Program-made: the position numbers and the translations under genes
The notes under the pieces: model-generated
The model's input: only the letters and a program-made list of their open reading frames with translations
Told to the model about the DNA's origin: nothing
The model's database searches: none
Source: Cristatella mucedo
Taxonomy: Eukaryota > Bryozoa > Phylactolaemata > Cristatellidae
Assembly (NCBI GenBank): GCA_009760855.2
Contig: WPIO01000003.1
Coordinates: 2,290,001 to 2,354,000, forward strand
Reading direction: 5' to 3'
DNA: 64,000 bases
Shown: piece by piece, positions 21,040-33,167 of the stretch
Position numbering within the stretch: position 1 is the stretch's first letter
How the letters are laid out: each line of letters opens with the position of its first letter

Positions 21040-22118
21040 ATAGTGCCCGCTATGCGACTTAAAACCACGCTCCGGGTGTGAGTGCGCAGTGTGAGTTTCC
21101 TGACCGAGATCGGGAGCTTGATCCACGACCCACTGCCAATGGCGCCCGCTACGTGACTAAAAACCGAGCTCCGGGTCGTGCAGCATGAGTTCCCTGACTT
21201 AGATCGGGAGCTTGATCCACGACCCACTGCCAATGGTGCCCGCTACGTGACTAAAAACCGAGCTCCGGGTCGTGCAGTGTAAGTTCCCTGACCGAGATCG
21301 GGAGCTTGATCCACGACCCACTGCCAATGGTGCCCGCTACGTGACTAAAAACCGAGCTCCGGGTCGTGCAGTGTAAGTTCCCTGACCGAGATCGGGAGCT
21401 TGATCCACGACCCACTGCCAATGGTGCCTGCTACGTAACTAAAAACCGAGCTCCGGGTCGTGCAGTGAGAGTTCCCTGACCAAGATTGGGAGCTTGATCC
21501 ACGACCCACTACCAATGGCACCCGCTACGTGACTAAAAACCGAGCTCCGGGTCGTGCAGCATGAGTTCCCTGACTTAGATCGGGAGCTTGATCCACGACC
21601 CACTACCAATGGCACCCGCTACGTGACTAAAAACCGAGCTCCGGGTCGTGCAGCATGAGTTCCCTGACTTATTGGGAGCTTGATCGACCCAGTGCCAATG
21701 GTGCTGCTGTAATAAAAACCAGCTCCGGGTCGTGCCCCTACCAATTGGGAGCTTGATCCGCCCCCTACGTGACTAAAAACCGAGCTCCGGGTCGTGCAGC
21801 ATGAGTTCCCTGACTTAGATCGGGAGCTTGATCGACGACCCACTGCCAATGGTGCCCGCTACGTGACTAAAAACCGAGCTCCGGGTCGTGCAGCATGAGT
21901 TCCATGGCCGAGATTGGGAGCTTGATCGACGACCCAGTGCCAATGGTGCCTGCTACGTAACTAAAAACCGAGCTCCGGGTCGTGCAGTGAGAGTTCCCTG
22001 ACCAAGATTGGGAGCTTGATCCGCCCCCTACGTGACTAAAAACCGAGCTCCGGGTCGTGCAGCATGAGTTCCCTGACTTAGATTGGGAGCTTGATCGACG
22101 ACCCACTGGCTATGGCTG
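21040..22118. repeat. 94-bp satellite array, about 11 copies
   Basis: The unit includes 'gtgactaaaaaccgagctcc', 'gggtcgtgcag', 'agttccctgac', 'gggagcttgatc' and 'acgacccactgccaatggtg'. Successive 'acgtgacta' marks at 21151, 21245, 21339 and 21433 give a constant 94-bp period. Copies after 21660 carry internal deletions. No gene is supported here; frames running through it are repeat translations. Confidence 0.95.
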
Positions 22119-22237
22119 CTGCTGTTGCTGCTCCTGGATGCTCGACCTCGTCGACTTCAGACTTTCTAAACGGTTATTAACTACCGAGTTTACTTCTAGC
22201 AGTGTCGTAGGCGATTAGTGAACTTTTACAGGGCCTG

Positions 22238-23360
22238 AATAATAATAATAATAATAATATTGCACTTGATAAAGCGCCCTCAGAGAACTTAATCTCTTTC
22301 TAGGCGCTTTACATTTGCTGCAAAGTGATACGCAACAGAATAGTAAGTAAAATCATGCTTGAAAAACAAACAAAATGAATAACATGGTTAGGGGTTACAT
22401 GCACTGGGTCAGCATGCAAATGTGGTTAGCGGCAGCATGAACAGTGTCAGCACGCATAAGCACATCGAGGACGAATCACAAGGACCCACTAAATGCTATC
22501 CTAAATAGGTGTGTTTTTAAGTTTCTTTTAAATGTGGTCAGGTCAGGGGATGTTCTGATGCAGGTCGGGAGGGAGTTCCAGGCTGTGGGAGCATGCGAGC
22601 TAAATGCACGGTCTCCAAAGGATTTAAGGTTTGTACGAGGTATTTATAGACTGTTGGATTCCGAAAAGCGAGTGGTACGATGCTTTGCCTGATGGGGTAG
22701 TATATCTGAAAGGTAGGCTGGAGCCATAGAATGAAGAGACCTAAAAGTGAGCGACAAAACCTTGAAGTCAATCCGTTGCTTGACTGGTAACCAGTGCAGG
22801 TCGGCGAGAAGTGGAGTAATGTGGCAACTGCGACGCTCACGACAGACAAGCCTAGCTGCAGAGTTTTGCACCAGCTGCAATCATCTGATCGCACATGCTG
22901 GTAGGCCTGTAAGCAGTGAGTTGCAGAAGTCGAGACGAGATGTCACGAATGCATGGACCAACTTGGACGTGGTATCCTTATCTAAACAAGCCCTAATTTT
23001 AGCAATGTTATGAAGCTGAACATAGGCTGATTTGACTGTGGAGCTGATGTGGTCGTCTAACGAGAGGTCGCTTTGGAATATGACACCTAGATTTCGAGCT
23101 GATGCAACTGGAGATATGCTGGCAGAGCCAATTTTGAAAGTCAGCCTTTTCAATTTCTGAATAACACTAGGTTTGCCCATAACTAGTAAGTTAGTTTTAT
23201 CATCGTTTAGTTTTAGAAAATTTGCTGCCATCCATGATAGGATGTCATCAATGCATGCAGCAAGTGAGTTGAGAGAATTTGAGGTGCTCGAAGGCTGGGA
23301 GGGATCAAAGCAAAGGTACAACTGAGTGTCATCCGCATAGAAGTGAAAGCCTAGATTGTG
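22238..23360 (-). mobile_element. 5'-truncated L2/CR1-type retrotransposon, copy 3
   Basis: From 23360 down on the minus strand: LYLCFDPSQPSSTSNSLNSL, LKLNDDKTNLLVMG, ARNLGVIFQSDLSLDDHISS and TSKLVHAFVTSRLDFCNSLL, then the C-terminal part and the tail box with (AAT)n (22238-22260). The truncation point, inside the catalytic FADD region ('cctagattgtg' at 23360), is further 3' than in copies 1, 2 and 4. Frames are broken near 22880. Confidence 0.9.
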
Positions 23361-23569
23361 TGGTAACTGAGCGCGTGCGGCAGCACTGCCTCGGAAAACC
23401 TCTGCATCCGTAGCTCAAAAGACAAGTGGTTCGGAATATAAATATTCTAGAATTTTTTCTTGTAGGCAGATAAGCACGTATTTCTTGATTCACTAATACA
23501 GACCTTTGCCTCTCCATTTAAAAAGCAATTTAAAAAATCATAGCTGATTTATGAACCCTCTCATTGTTA

Positions 23570-23675
23570 TAGCGGGAGAAGAGCTTTATCGGCCATCACC
23601 GCCGCTTGCTTTAGACAATAAATGATTACCCAACTGAAGGATTCAAACTCGTTACCTCGGTCGTGAAGAGCGAGC
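23570..23675 (-). repeat. tRNA-derived SINE (family 2), partial
   Basis: The minus strand carries 'acgaggtaacgagtttgaat' (B-box area), then 'gtaatcatttattgtctaaa', then 'gcggtgatggccgataaagc', the family-2 body seen in full at 31150-31316. Confidence 0.6.
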
Positions 23676-23679
23676 TCCG

Positions 23680-23822
23680 TGCCGAGCTGATTTGGGTGAG
23701 CGGTTAAGGGGCTCGCCCCAACCAAGGTCTGACTGAGCTCATGGGCTCGAGCTCCGAGACATCTGTGAAGCACCTGAAGAGAGATTAAGTTCTCTTAGGG
23801 CACTCTACAAATGAATTTTCAT
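23680..23822 (+). repeat. tRNA-derived SINE (family 1)
   Basis: 'ccgagctgatttgggtgagc' (A-box region), 'catgggctcgagctccgaga' (B-box region), 'gcacctgaagagagattaag' and a tail 'ttagggcactctacaaatga'. It abuts a family-2 SINE in the opposite orientation. Confidence 0.75.
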
Positions 23823-24350
23823 AATAATATCAAGTACTTCCTTGACTATCACGTCTCAGTAGCCTTCGCTTAAATTTCATCCAGCCATTGTTTTTATTTA
23901 GGATCCATAAACACGGTATATCCAATCATAAAGGTGAATTGCCGAACACTCGTGAACAACCTAAAAAAAATCACCGACCTTGCCAAATCTGTCATTTATC
24001 TTCATATTAGGATTAATTCTGGAAGAAAATAATTGTATAGCGTCCCAAAGAGGACCGGTTCTTCTTTTTGGGTATTTTAAATCAAGAAATCGAATTAATA
24101 AAGCAAGCTAACTGAATAGTGATACAGTGCACGATTTTCAACAAGTTTAAGCACCTATTTTTATGGAAACATTCGCACAACATGCGTATATTCTGAGAAG
24201 AAAATGTGTATTTTCTCCTTCTTTCAAATGTCGAGTCCGAAAGTATCTTGACAGTCCGTAACGAGTTTAAGCCTCGGGGGGGAGTATAGGAACTAAAAGT
24301 ACGGTCTCCCGAGGATTTGAGCTTGATTCGATGCTAAACGATCAGAGTCG
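23823..24350. other. A/B intergenic region, nothing recognised
   Basis: AT-rich non-repetitive sequence. No gene or known repeat was seen. Confidence 0.45.
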
Positions 24351-24354
24351 TCGG

Positions 24355-24632
24355 AGTACACGGGAACGCGCGATACACACGGGAATACGCGGTACACACG
24401 GGAGCACGCGGTACACACGGGAACACGCGGTACACACGGGAACACGCGGTATACACGGGAGCACGCGGTACACACGGGAACACGCGGTATACACGGGAAC
24501 ACGCGGTATACACGGGAACACGCGGTACACACGGGAACGCGCGGTATACACGGGAACACGCGGTACACACGGGAACACGCGGTACACACGGGAACACGCA
24601 GTATACACGGGAACACGCGGTACACGGGAAAA
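24355..24632. repeat. 19-bp minisatellite, about 14 copies
   Basis: The unit is 'gcggtacacacgggaacac' with TAC/TAT variants. Since 19 is not a multiple of 3, every frame is open and reads a 19-residue repeat; these frames are not genes. Confidence 0.95.
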
Positions 24633-24887
24633 CAGGTAAGAATTGCGGGCAGCTAAGGTGACAGAAAATAATGTGACAGAACGAAGAGACCTGACAGACA
24701 AGTGAGTAGCGAACCAATGCGGATCTTTCTGACCAGCCTAAGAGAAAAAATCCTGAGATGCAAACAGAAGTTAATCGCACGGTAGCTCAATTACTTCACG
24801 GCGAACTTGTAACACCTATCAACTTAGCTTATACAAGAATTCTGCGCTCGCTGAAAGGATTGGCTGTGGCCGGCACGCTGCAGTGCT

Positions 24888-24888
<1 letters not shown>

Positions 24889-24934
<46 letters not shown>
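24889..24934. repeat. (CCG)n trinucleotide tract
   Basis: About 15 uninterrupted GCC/CCG units. Confidence 0.95.
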
Positions 24935-26160
24935 AAGGCTGTGATTTTACTATAGGAATTCTTTAATCAAGTCATGACCTCTTGCATTCTAGGCTTCACA
25001 AAGTATCTATGGGGATTTCTCTCCATTCTATGTGCATAGTAGACGCTGATCTCCGTGCGTTAATGATCGTCGAATTGCTTGTTTATTGCACTAGCAAGAC
25101 TCTGGCGATACGCAGTCATTCCTCTCTGGGAATCATTATTTCATCTATTCTTCTCGCTTTGAAAAATGGTTTGGCATGAGTTTAGCACGGAGAGTGCTGG
25201 CTGAATCTCAGACTAGCAGATCTCTTTGGCAACCTCAGGAAATAATTAGAGAAGCGTTAAATTGACCCACTCCCTTATAACTGCTTGAGTGCCCACTTGA
25301 ATATAACTTGTTGTTTTTGTGCCAAGGCAAATAGTGCAAGACTCTTGTAAAATCAGAGAAGGGTTGTCTTCCGTTAGGACTTACTTTCAGGAAAATATAG
25401 CAGCACCATATGAACAAAAAGTTTATTTCCTGCACACTACATGTGCAGGAAAGTGAAAATATCGATGGATTGGAGATACGTGCACCATTCTGGTACGCAT
25501 TAGCACACAAAGGATATTTGCACGGACACTCCAAATGCTGCGAGGGGCAGTTGGGTTTCGTTAACTTCTTAGATATCAATTGCGGTGAGAAAGCTCAAAT
25601 AACTGCTGCAAAGACGGCGCCTAGAGAGTGTTTGCGAGAAATTTGCGTTAGAGCCTGAGGAGGCTGCGAAACAGAAGGTAGCAACCACCATAGACCTAAG
25701 GGTGCAGGGGTGAGGCTGGATAGAAAATGCCCCCCTCCCCATCCCCATAGATCTGGCTACTAAAGGGTGGCTGCATGGCTTACTTCCACACACACCCCTC
25801 CTGCCTTCAGAATCGCAGCCCTTCAAGCCCACCGTTGTCAAAAATTGCCCTTTAGCGCCCCTCCCCCAATTGGAGGCCCAGTAGCTCCATCCGAGTGGCT
25901 AATGCGTTTCCTGGGTGCAGTTGCCGGAAGCTGACCGTGACCTTTGCACCCGAGCGCGGTGCGCACGGGCTGGCTGCGCATCCGCAATTGGCCGCACATC
26001 TTGCGGGCAAAAAGCTACAGCTCGCGGCAGCGGCAGGCGGACCGCCTCAGGAGACACGCTTTCTTTTCGACGACCATCTTCGACGCGGACTGTGCCGAAT
26101 GAGAGACCACGGAGCCTAGCTGAGAGTGATACGATTAACGTCAAGAGAACAGATGACTCA
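24935..26160. other. A/B intergenic region, nothing recognised
   Basis: Open frames at 25235-25579 (minus), 25410-25658 (plus) and 25569-26187 (both strands) carry no known motif, and I do not call them. Confidence 0.4.
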
Positions 26161-26164
26161 AAGG

Positions 26165-26302
26165 AAATACAAAATTCATTTGCATAGCACTCTGCGCGAA
26201 CTTAATCTCTACGCAGGCGCTTCACATATGCCTCAAGGCTCGACCCCGCGACCTCGGCGGTCAAAGATGTGTACCGCACCCCTGGGCCAAACCAGGCAGT
26301 TT
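26165..26302 (-). repeat. tRNA-derived SINE (family 1)
   Basis: The reverse complement shows 'ctggtttggcccaggggtgc' (A-box side), 'gaggtcgcggggtcgagcct' (B-box side), 'gcgcctgcgtagagattaag' and the tail 'gcgcagagtgctatgcaaat'. Confidence 0.7.
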
Positions 26303-26699
26303 AAATCGTGAGGGCACGCTTGTCAAAATGCTTAAAACGTGCGAAATCCTGCTAGTGCCGCTAGCTAGCGTTAGCAACCCGAACCTAGCAGATAGTGCTC
26401 AGGTCGGCTCCTGGGCTGCGTTCGCTACGGCAGCTCCTTGCTGAGGTGTTGCTCCGCTAGCACCGATCGATCTCCAGATCACCTTTTCGCCTCGTTCAGA
26501 CACCAGCGCAGCGGCAGACCGGTCCGCCCCACCATTAGCGTGCTACAATGGGGCGAGTCTTTAATATGCGCATATCTTCGCGTTCGAATCTTTAACTTGT
26601 GCGTATCTCTCCGTTCACTTCGTCCGAGTGCAGCGTATGAATACATTGGCGTTGAGTCCATTGTTGAAAACCCTCGGTAGCTGCTATCGTGCTGGCGAG

Positions 26700-26885
<186 letters not shown>

Positions 26886-26970
26886 AGGACGAACGAGAGC
26901 GGGAGAAGAAGGGAAAGAACGGCTGAAGGTTTGACTTCTGCTGGCGAGCGAGGCGTCTGTACACTTGGTT

Positions 26971-27199
26971 ATGTCTCACGAAGGAGAAGACCCCGATCTG
27001 AGGTACAAAGCGCCGGACGCCGCCGATCGGCAAAAGGTGCTGCACGTCGCCGGCCTCCAGCCCAGCGTCACGTCGGACATACTTCGCGAGGCCCTCGGTG
27101 GCGCCGCTGCCGGCGTCGGTAGAGTGCACATATGCACGGACATTGCAACGGAAAGATCGCTGGGTCGCGCCTACGTCAACTTTGAAAGCAGCGAACAGG
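26971..27199 (+). CDS. pabpc: PABPC-like gene B, first coding exon (start and RRM1 first part)
   Basis: The ATG at 26971 opens MSHEGEDPDLRYKAPDAADR, an N-terminal extension about ten residues longer than in gene C. RNP2 then appears in KVLHVAGLQPSVTSDILREA. The first-strand/helix region is followed by VHICTDIATERSLGRAYVNF, where RSLG-x-AYVNF is almost the canonical PABPC RNP1 (Tyr to Arg at one place). The exon is 229 bp and ends in phase 1 at CAGG|gtaagg, the same position and phase as in genes A and C. A leader codon TTG six bases upstream is in frame, but the ATG is the natural start. Confidence 0.87.
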
Positions 27200-27447
27200 G
27201 TAAGGCATGCGGTGGCGCTAGCGCGACCAGAGGGCGGCGAGAGCGAACGCCACGTGCCTAAACGAGAACGGTTAGCAGCTGAGCGCGGCGGCGGCGGCGG
27301 CGAGAGACGATCGCGAGCCGAGCCGGCGGCGCGGACGAGGCCGATACCAGGTTCGCACGCGATGCCGACGAAAGTGCGCGCGACTCGTAGAGCCGACGCA
27401 ATCGTGAGGCCGATTCGCAAAGCGGACGTGCCGCCGCCTACTCAGCA

Positions 27448-27483
<36 letters not shown>

Positions 27484-27570
27484 TGCTCAGCAGCCGCAGC
27501 ACTCGGTCCGCCGATCCTTGGGCGCGGCGGTCGCTGCTCGCAGCCATGCTCGGATTCTTATCTCCTTAAG
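27200..27570. other. Gene B intron 1, with a (GCC)n tract
   Basis: A 371-bp GC-rich intron containing GGC repeats near 27283-27301 and a (GCC)n tract at 27451-27482. It ends at the acceptor ttctcctt-type 'tatctccttaag'. Confidence 0.75.
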
Positions 27571-27767
27571 CAAAGAGGGTGCTCGCGACCAGGAACAACA
27601 TCGGTCTCCACGGCGCGCCGATGAGGCTGGCGTGGGTTAGGAGCGTAGCGCAGGAGCGTTACGAATGGTCGCGCAATCTGTGCGTGAAGGCGATCGGACG
27701 AAACGTCACAGAGCAACAGTTTCTGGATTATTTGCACCTTATCGGAGGGACCGTGGTCACTCACAAG
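27571..27767 (+). CDS. pabpc: PABPC-like gene B, RRM1 end and RRM2 first half
   Basis: Joined in phase 1 it reads A-KRVLATRNNIGLHGAPMRL, with H-G-A-P-M-R-L-A-W matching K-G-K-P-V-R-I-M-W of PABPC. Then come VRSVAQERYEWSRNLCVKAI (RNP2 of RRM2 is LCVKAI rather than I/VFIKNL), QQFLDYLHLIGG and TVVTHK. The donor is AAG|gtgagc, phase 0. The RNP2 aromatic residue is replaced, as is the Asn-Leu end, so RRM2 of this paralog may bind poly(A) weakly. Confidence 0.85.
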
Positions 27768-29154
27768 GTGAGCTACGCTTGCGCCGCCGCCGCAAGAAAC
27801 ACGCGCGTCGAGGCGGCGGCGAGTGCGAAGTAAGCCACGCCCAGAGCGTTTAGGATCTGGTTTGCAGCTGTCCCGCAAGCGCGGGGAGCGGCCGGAAACG
27901 GAGCTCCGAATGCACACGCCGTTGGATGCTATTGGCTTTAGCCCCGCCCCCACCGCCCCGCCCCACCCCAAGCAGTGGCTACCCGTTAACCACCCGCCTC
28001 TGCCCCTCCTCCCTCCCACCGCAGCGGCTGCCTAGCTTTCAGGGAGCCGAGTTGCCAGGCCCCGAGGCCCTTGACCCTTGACCGACGATCTCTCTCTCGA
28101 CGCGCATCTCCCTCCAGCGGGCCAGCGACTCTCGCCTTCTTTTGACGGAGCTGATAGGTCTAAGACGGCGCTCGACGGACATTCTTTTTTCGGGAAAGTG
28201 GCGACGTCTGCGACAGGTGGCAGAAGCCAACGACTCTCGAGAAGAGCAGTCGCAACAGGGTTAATGCTAAGGCAACTCTCGGTGACTTCAGGCTCGCGCG
28301 CTCGCGCGCGCGAGCGGTCTAGCAGACAGCGCGCCTTTAGCTGCTCTGCGCCTCAGTAACCGGAACTCGGCGCTGGCTGACTGACTGACTGACTGACTGA
28401 CGTCAAGGAATGCCCTGACTTAGCAACTTTTAAAGATAAACCAAAATACACCTATCCTACAATGCATATTACTTACCAGTGTGCACTGTTCTTTTGCGTC
28501 CAAGCCTGCTTCAGGCGTGCACGTCAATATCGCTAATCGGCCGCAGTACGCTTCCCTTTCATCTCATTATAATTTTCTAGAAATACATTTGTCATTCTCG
28601 TAGGATTCTGTAAAAACGATTTGCCACAATTACTAAATACGGTTTAAAAAATTAAAAAACGGTTTACCGCAATTACTAAAATCACTACTTATACTAAGCA
28701 ATGACGCTAATGACAACTGTCGTGAAAACTGCATTAACATTTACGCATTTCCATCTTATTCCTACCCACTGCTGCGTAGACGAAGACGAATGTATTATGT
28801 GCGTTTAAGAGCCCGCCAGCCGCACTGCGCCGGCGTAGCCTGCTATCCCCGCCCTTATAGCCCCGCCCTTATAGCCTCACCTACTCGGCCCACCCTTATA
28901 GCCTCGCACTGTCCGGCCAGGCCCGCCCTGCCAGTTTCACCCTGCCAGCCCGCTGAGGATGCTCTCGTTCCGCTATCGTATGAGAGCAGGAAAAAAGAAA
29001 AGAGTCTGCCGAGTTAACGACCACTGACTATGAAGTTTCCAATAGTTTGCGAATCAACTGGCTTTTTAAATAACGTTTGCATAACTTGACACTGATTTTC
29101 ATTTTCATTGATTTTCAAACATTGATTTTTGGCACGTGGATCGTTGAAAATGCG

Positions 29155-29250
29155 TCTCATTTTGTCCCTTGATCACGTGAGCCCGTGAGTCACGGCGCTC
29201 GCAGTTCACGCCCTAGGTTTCGCGTTCGAGTCCTGCAGCAATGAACATTG
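29155..29250 (+). repeat. tRNA-like SINE fragment
   Basis: 'gtgagcccgtgagtcacggc' could be an A-box arm and 'ttcgcgttcgagtcctgcag' a B-box arm. The body is not similar to families 1 or 2. Weak. Confidence 0.35.
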
Positions 29251-31149
29251 AAAGTGAAGGCGCTAATCATTTTGATTTTAATTTAATTCAATAATTTTAG
29301 GCTATTCTGCCTATACAAGATACGGAAACGTCCGATCAGCTAACTATTACTTGATGAAGTGGCAAGCTGTCAGTTTAATTGTGTTTTAAATTAGCGAGCT
29401 AATTTTTTCACTCGCAAGCGAATTGTATGAGTCCTCTTTTTTCATTGGTCCACGCCGGCTAACAAATAAACAGTGACTTCCTTTTGCGAACATTGAAAAA
29501 TGTTAAGCCTGACTTTTGCGGATTCCCGTCATTCCTGTGTACAGGTGTTTGAACGTTTAAAATTCTATAGCTCAGAGATGACCTTTAACCTAGCAGCACA
29601 TTGCAAGTCATCAAAAAATTTATTTTCAGGGCCTTAGCAGTCATTATCTTCATGAATAAATGTCCGCGCACACGAGAACCCTGACTAAATAAGCGCGTGC
29701 TTGGACTACTAACGATATCACCGAAAGGCTTACTTGAAAATGATCTTAAATTAAGAGCACCCAGCCGCGCAATGCCTAGAAATAAAGCTTCACGAGCCGG
29801 GATAAACCCTATTACCTATTTCGGCAGAACCAAAAGTTGCAGTCCGCCTACTTTGCACTGGAGAGCGGTACCTCCCGAAAACTCCGCGAGAGCAGATGGA
29901 GCGGAGTTTTGAATATCGCGACGCGTCTGTCAGTTGGGAATATCTGCCACGCTGCTCAACACTCTTTTGCTGCGAGTTACACTAGCTGTGAGCTCCGAAG
30001 TTCAATACGATCAAGAAAAGAGACAGTCGTCCTACCCGCCGAGCCTCTGTCGCTAGGATCCACGCTGCTCAAGCCTCCTCGTGCACTCGCGAAGAGCTCA
30101 ACTCGATCCTCAGCAGAAGCCGTGCTTCCGTTCATTAGACACCTCCGCCTTGTCCTTCCTCTACGGCACTCCATCGTCACTACTCGAGGATCGCGATTGC
30201 ATCGACGACGGTGGCGCAATAACGTATTTGCTGAGATCGCATACTAGTCATAAGGTAGCTGGAAAAACGAGTTTTTTTGGAATGTCGGCCACTACTTGTC
30301 ACTAGCATCCAAGATTAAGCCCTGTCTCGTCTGGACTGAATTTGACCACCACCCTTCCTATCTTGGGTCACATCAAGAGGCTTAGCACTTGGCCCAGGCA
30401 CAAAACTCCCCAGACGGAATCGTTCGCTTCTCTCCATTCCCTAAGCTTCAACATTAATTGCAACTGTTTAGGATTAACAGCTCTTGGTTGCGCCTCAATT
30501 TGTGAGGGCCTTTTTACAATCTGAAAAAGACGCATTTTATGGATCCTGAGCATGTCGTGCCCTTTATGTTTTAGTCAACTCCTGCGAGCCTTGTAGTTCC
30601 CATATTCCTGATGGCTGCTCGTAAACCCGAAGAAGAAATTACTACTACCGGGTCATCCAGGAGTCAACCAGGATTGCGGTTTATTGGGTTGCCTCCGCAA
30701 CTCGCATTTCTTCTTTAACTTTCCTCATCCCGTTGAAATACTGCCGACCTCTTCCTGCTGCGGAAAGCAGCTAAAAGCTGTAGCATCATACAGAGCTCTT
30801 TCTCAGCTCCAGCCGTGGTAGTTTCCCGACGGAATTATAATCACGATTTTACCCCAGGGTAGCAATCTACTTCAGAATTAACAATCGATGGCCACCTACC
30901 AAGACACGACCGAAGTCTGGTCCGAAGTCGCAGCAGACATTGCTCCTAGGGTACTGTTTATTACGCGAATGCTAAAGAATTCCGTGCGTCCTTACCTGTC
31001 GACCATGCAGCGCTCCTCACGAGGCAGGCAATCGGAAGGCGTAGCTTAAAAATGATGCATGCATGGAAGACATCATTGGTACTGAAACGTGTGACTATGT
31101 GGGCAGCAGCAGGCCTGACAGGTGGTAAATAAATAAAATAAAATAAATG

Positions 31150-31316
31150 CAAGCTGATTTAACAGCCTCTTTTTGCATAGCGACAGAAGAACCTTGACGG
31201 CTATCACCACCGCTTGCAGCGGCACTAAAGGATCACCCACCACAGGATTCGAACCCACGACCTCGGGGCCGAGGTCGTGAAAAGCAACCGCCTTACCTAG
31301 TGAGCCATTACGGCTA
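31150..31316 (-). repeat. tRNA-derived SINE (family 2), full-length
   Basis: On the minus strand: 'agccgtaatggctcactagg' (A box), a self-complementary 'cacgacctcggccccgaggt' element, B box 'gtgggttcgaatcctgtggt', then 'gccgctgcaagcggtggtga' and 'gctatgcaaaaagaggctgt', and an A/T-rich tail with AAATA repeats. Other copies lie at 60265-60425 (minus) and 40990-41190 (plus). Confidence 0.85.
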
Positions 31317-33051
31317 CCGCCCACACCCTATGTCGTCCAATGGAGATCGCGCCAGTCGATTGCTCGGCCGCTTTTCGTTTCCGCGCCAGTCAGTCTCTCG
31401 GGCACTTCCGGATCTTTCAGTGAATGGAGCTCGTGGGGATAAGATTCCAGCCTTTGAAACGACTGCGCGCTCACTAACGGTAGGCGCTTCCATTCTCAGA
31501 GTCGATGAAGTGGCTCTTGCTCTGCGTGCAAACCATGTGGCATCACGCGAATAACTCTTCCTGACGCTTCAGAGAGTATCCTGACCTGGTCGGTACTGCG
31601 AGGCAGGACGGCAATCAATGCGCTTTTACGCGTGCGTCTATTGTAGACACGGGTTGTATGTATAGCGTACGCGTGTTAGTGCGTGAATCCAGTCTCTTTC
31701 TGGCTTCCCCCTGGCTCTTTAGCTTTCTTCTCTCTATTTGCATCTCTCTCACTTTTTTCTCATTCTCTTATTTTCAGGAACTAAGGGCTCTTCACAGATT
31801 CCTCCACGCTTAAGCTAAAGATCTCGCTATCTTTAGCTTGTATCTTCATGCAAGACTCGGTCAATTTAAATTAGCTGCGGTGACATTCTTGGCCGTGAGC
31901 CTCCAGAGTGAACTTGGCAATCAGAGCAGCCGGTCATTTCTGTAAATTTACGATTATTTGAGACTCATACTTCCCTCTTAAGATTATTTGTGACTCATAC
32001 TCTTCCTTCTCGTACCCTTAGAATGACGCCGCTCTCCGTATGCAGACCTGGCCCCTTCATATTGCTTTCTGAACATGTGCATCGGCCCTGGAACTACAGT
32101 CCTTCCATCAGAATACGAACGCAGTGGCGCTAATCCTTGCGGACTGCCGACAGATAGTGGAATATCTAGCCTCTCGAAGCGTGGCACGTCGAGTCGTATT
32201 CGCCACGTTTGTTCGAAACTTACGCTGACCATAGCGCAATTATAAATCAATCAAAGGCCCCATACATTACTAAACTAAAGGCTGTGAAATTTCCGGTTCC
32301 TAGCAATGATAATTGTGGCGCCTCAAATAATGTCAAGCAACTGACTTGACCTGGCTGATAACAAAGCTTTCTAACATTTGAAGATTCCTCTCACTGCTGC
32401 TGCTGTTCGTGCGTGTACCGTATCTGTACGAAGGTCTATCGTTGCTGTTTATCTTCACGTCTCTGCAACTCATATACGCCGCACACACGCGTAGGTAAAA
32501 TACTACTGCTTACGCTTTTACTGCCACTGCTTAGAGGTCTATCATCTATAGTTCTCTCTTATCACTTATTTAAACCGTTTTCCTCTTTGTCGTAAGAAAT
32601 AGGAGGCCGGCTGCAGATGGCTATTCGGTGTCGTCTAGCCTAGAGCAGCTACTTAGTCCGCGGGGCTTGAAAGGGTTTTTAGGTACAGATGCATGATGGT
32701 ATGGTACAGATGCGTACGGCACAGATGCATGAAGCTCAAGTGGCGCCCCAAATCACGCTCTGCGGACTCGTCCGTCTGAGCGTCTGACTGCGGGCTCGCG
32801 TTCGCGCCCGTACGCACGTGACGCGCCGCGCCCACTTTAGACTGACCGCTGGGTGGCACTCGCGCGCTTCGATCGGCTCCACCCCTTCCCCGATTCTCCA
32901 AGTTCACTCGCAGAGCTGCCCGCAGCGTCGCTCTCATTTAATTGCGTTGCTTCTTCAGTAAGACGCTCGCGTCGGTCCAGTGAGTATGCCACAGGTGGCG
33001 CTGCTCAATGGTCAAATGTCCTCCTAACTCTGACCCCTTTTTTGTTCTTAG

Positions 33052-33167
33052 TTTCCGACGGAGAACGACACGTCGCGTGGATATGCCTTTGTCATGTATA
33101 CTTCCAACCAGGCGGCCAGGGAAGCCTGCATAAAGATCAACGATACTCCTTTGCAAGGTGCAAAAGT
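33052..33167 (+). CDS. pabpc: PABPC-like gene B, RRM2 second half
   Basis: A 116-bp exon, exactly the length of the equivalent exon of gene C. The acceptor is tttttgttcttag. It reads FPTENDTSRGYAFVMYTSNQ, with RNP1 as RGYAFVMY, then AAREACIKINDTPLQGAKV. The donor is AAAGT|gtacgt, phase 2, so the split valine codon is completed by the next exon (gt+a). This gives AKV|YAESY, as PABPC RKV|FVGRF. Confidence 0.86.

Larger units (their letters stand above)
27768..33051. other. Gene B intron 2 (5.3 kb)
   Basis: A long intron. Apart from the SINE-like entries at 29155 and 31150 and a Z-DNA-prone CG alternation near 28293-28312, I recognise nothing in it. Short open frames lack domains. Confidence 0.6.

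Noticed and set aside
21040-22118. CRISPR-like array
   Set aside because: The whole 94-bp unit is conserved; there are no unique spacers of constant length. It is a eukaryotic satellite.
31150-31316. A functional tRNA gene
   Set aside because: A- and B-box-like parts exist, but the body does not fold as a cloverleaf and the same unit with a SINE tail recurs elsewhere in the window.
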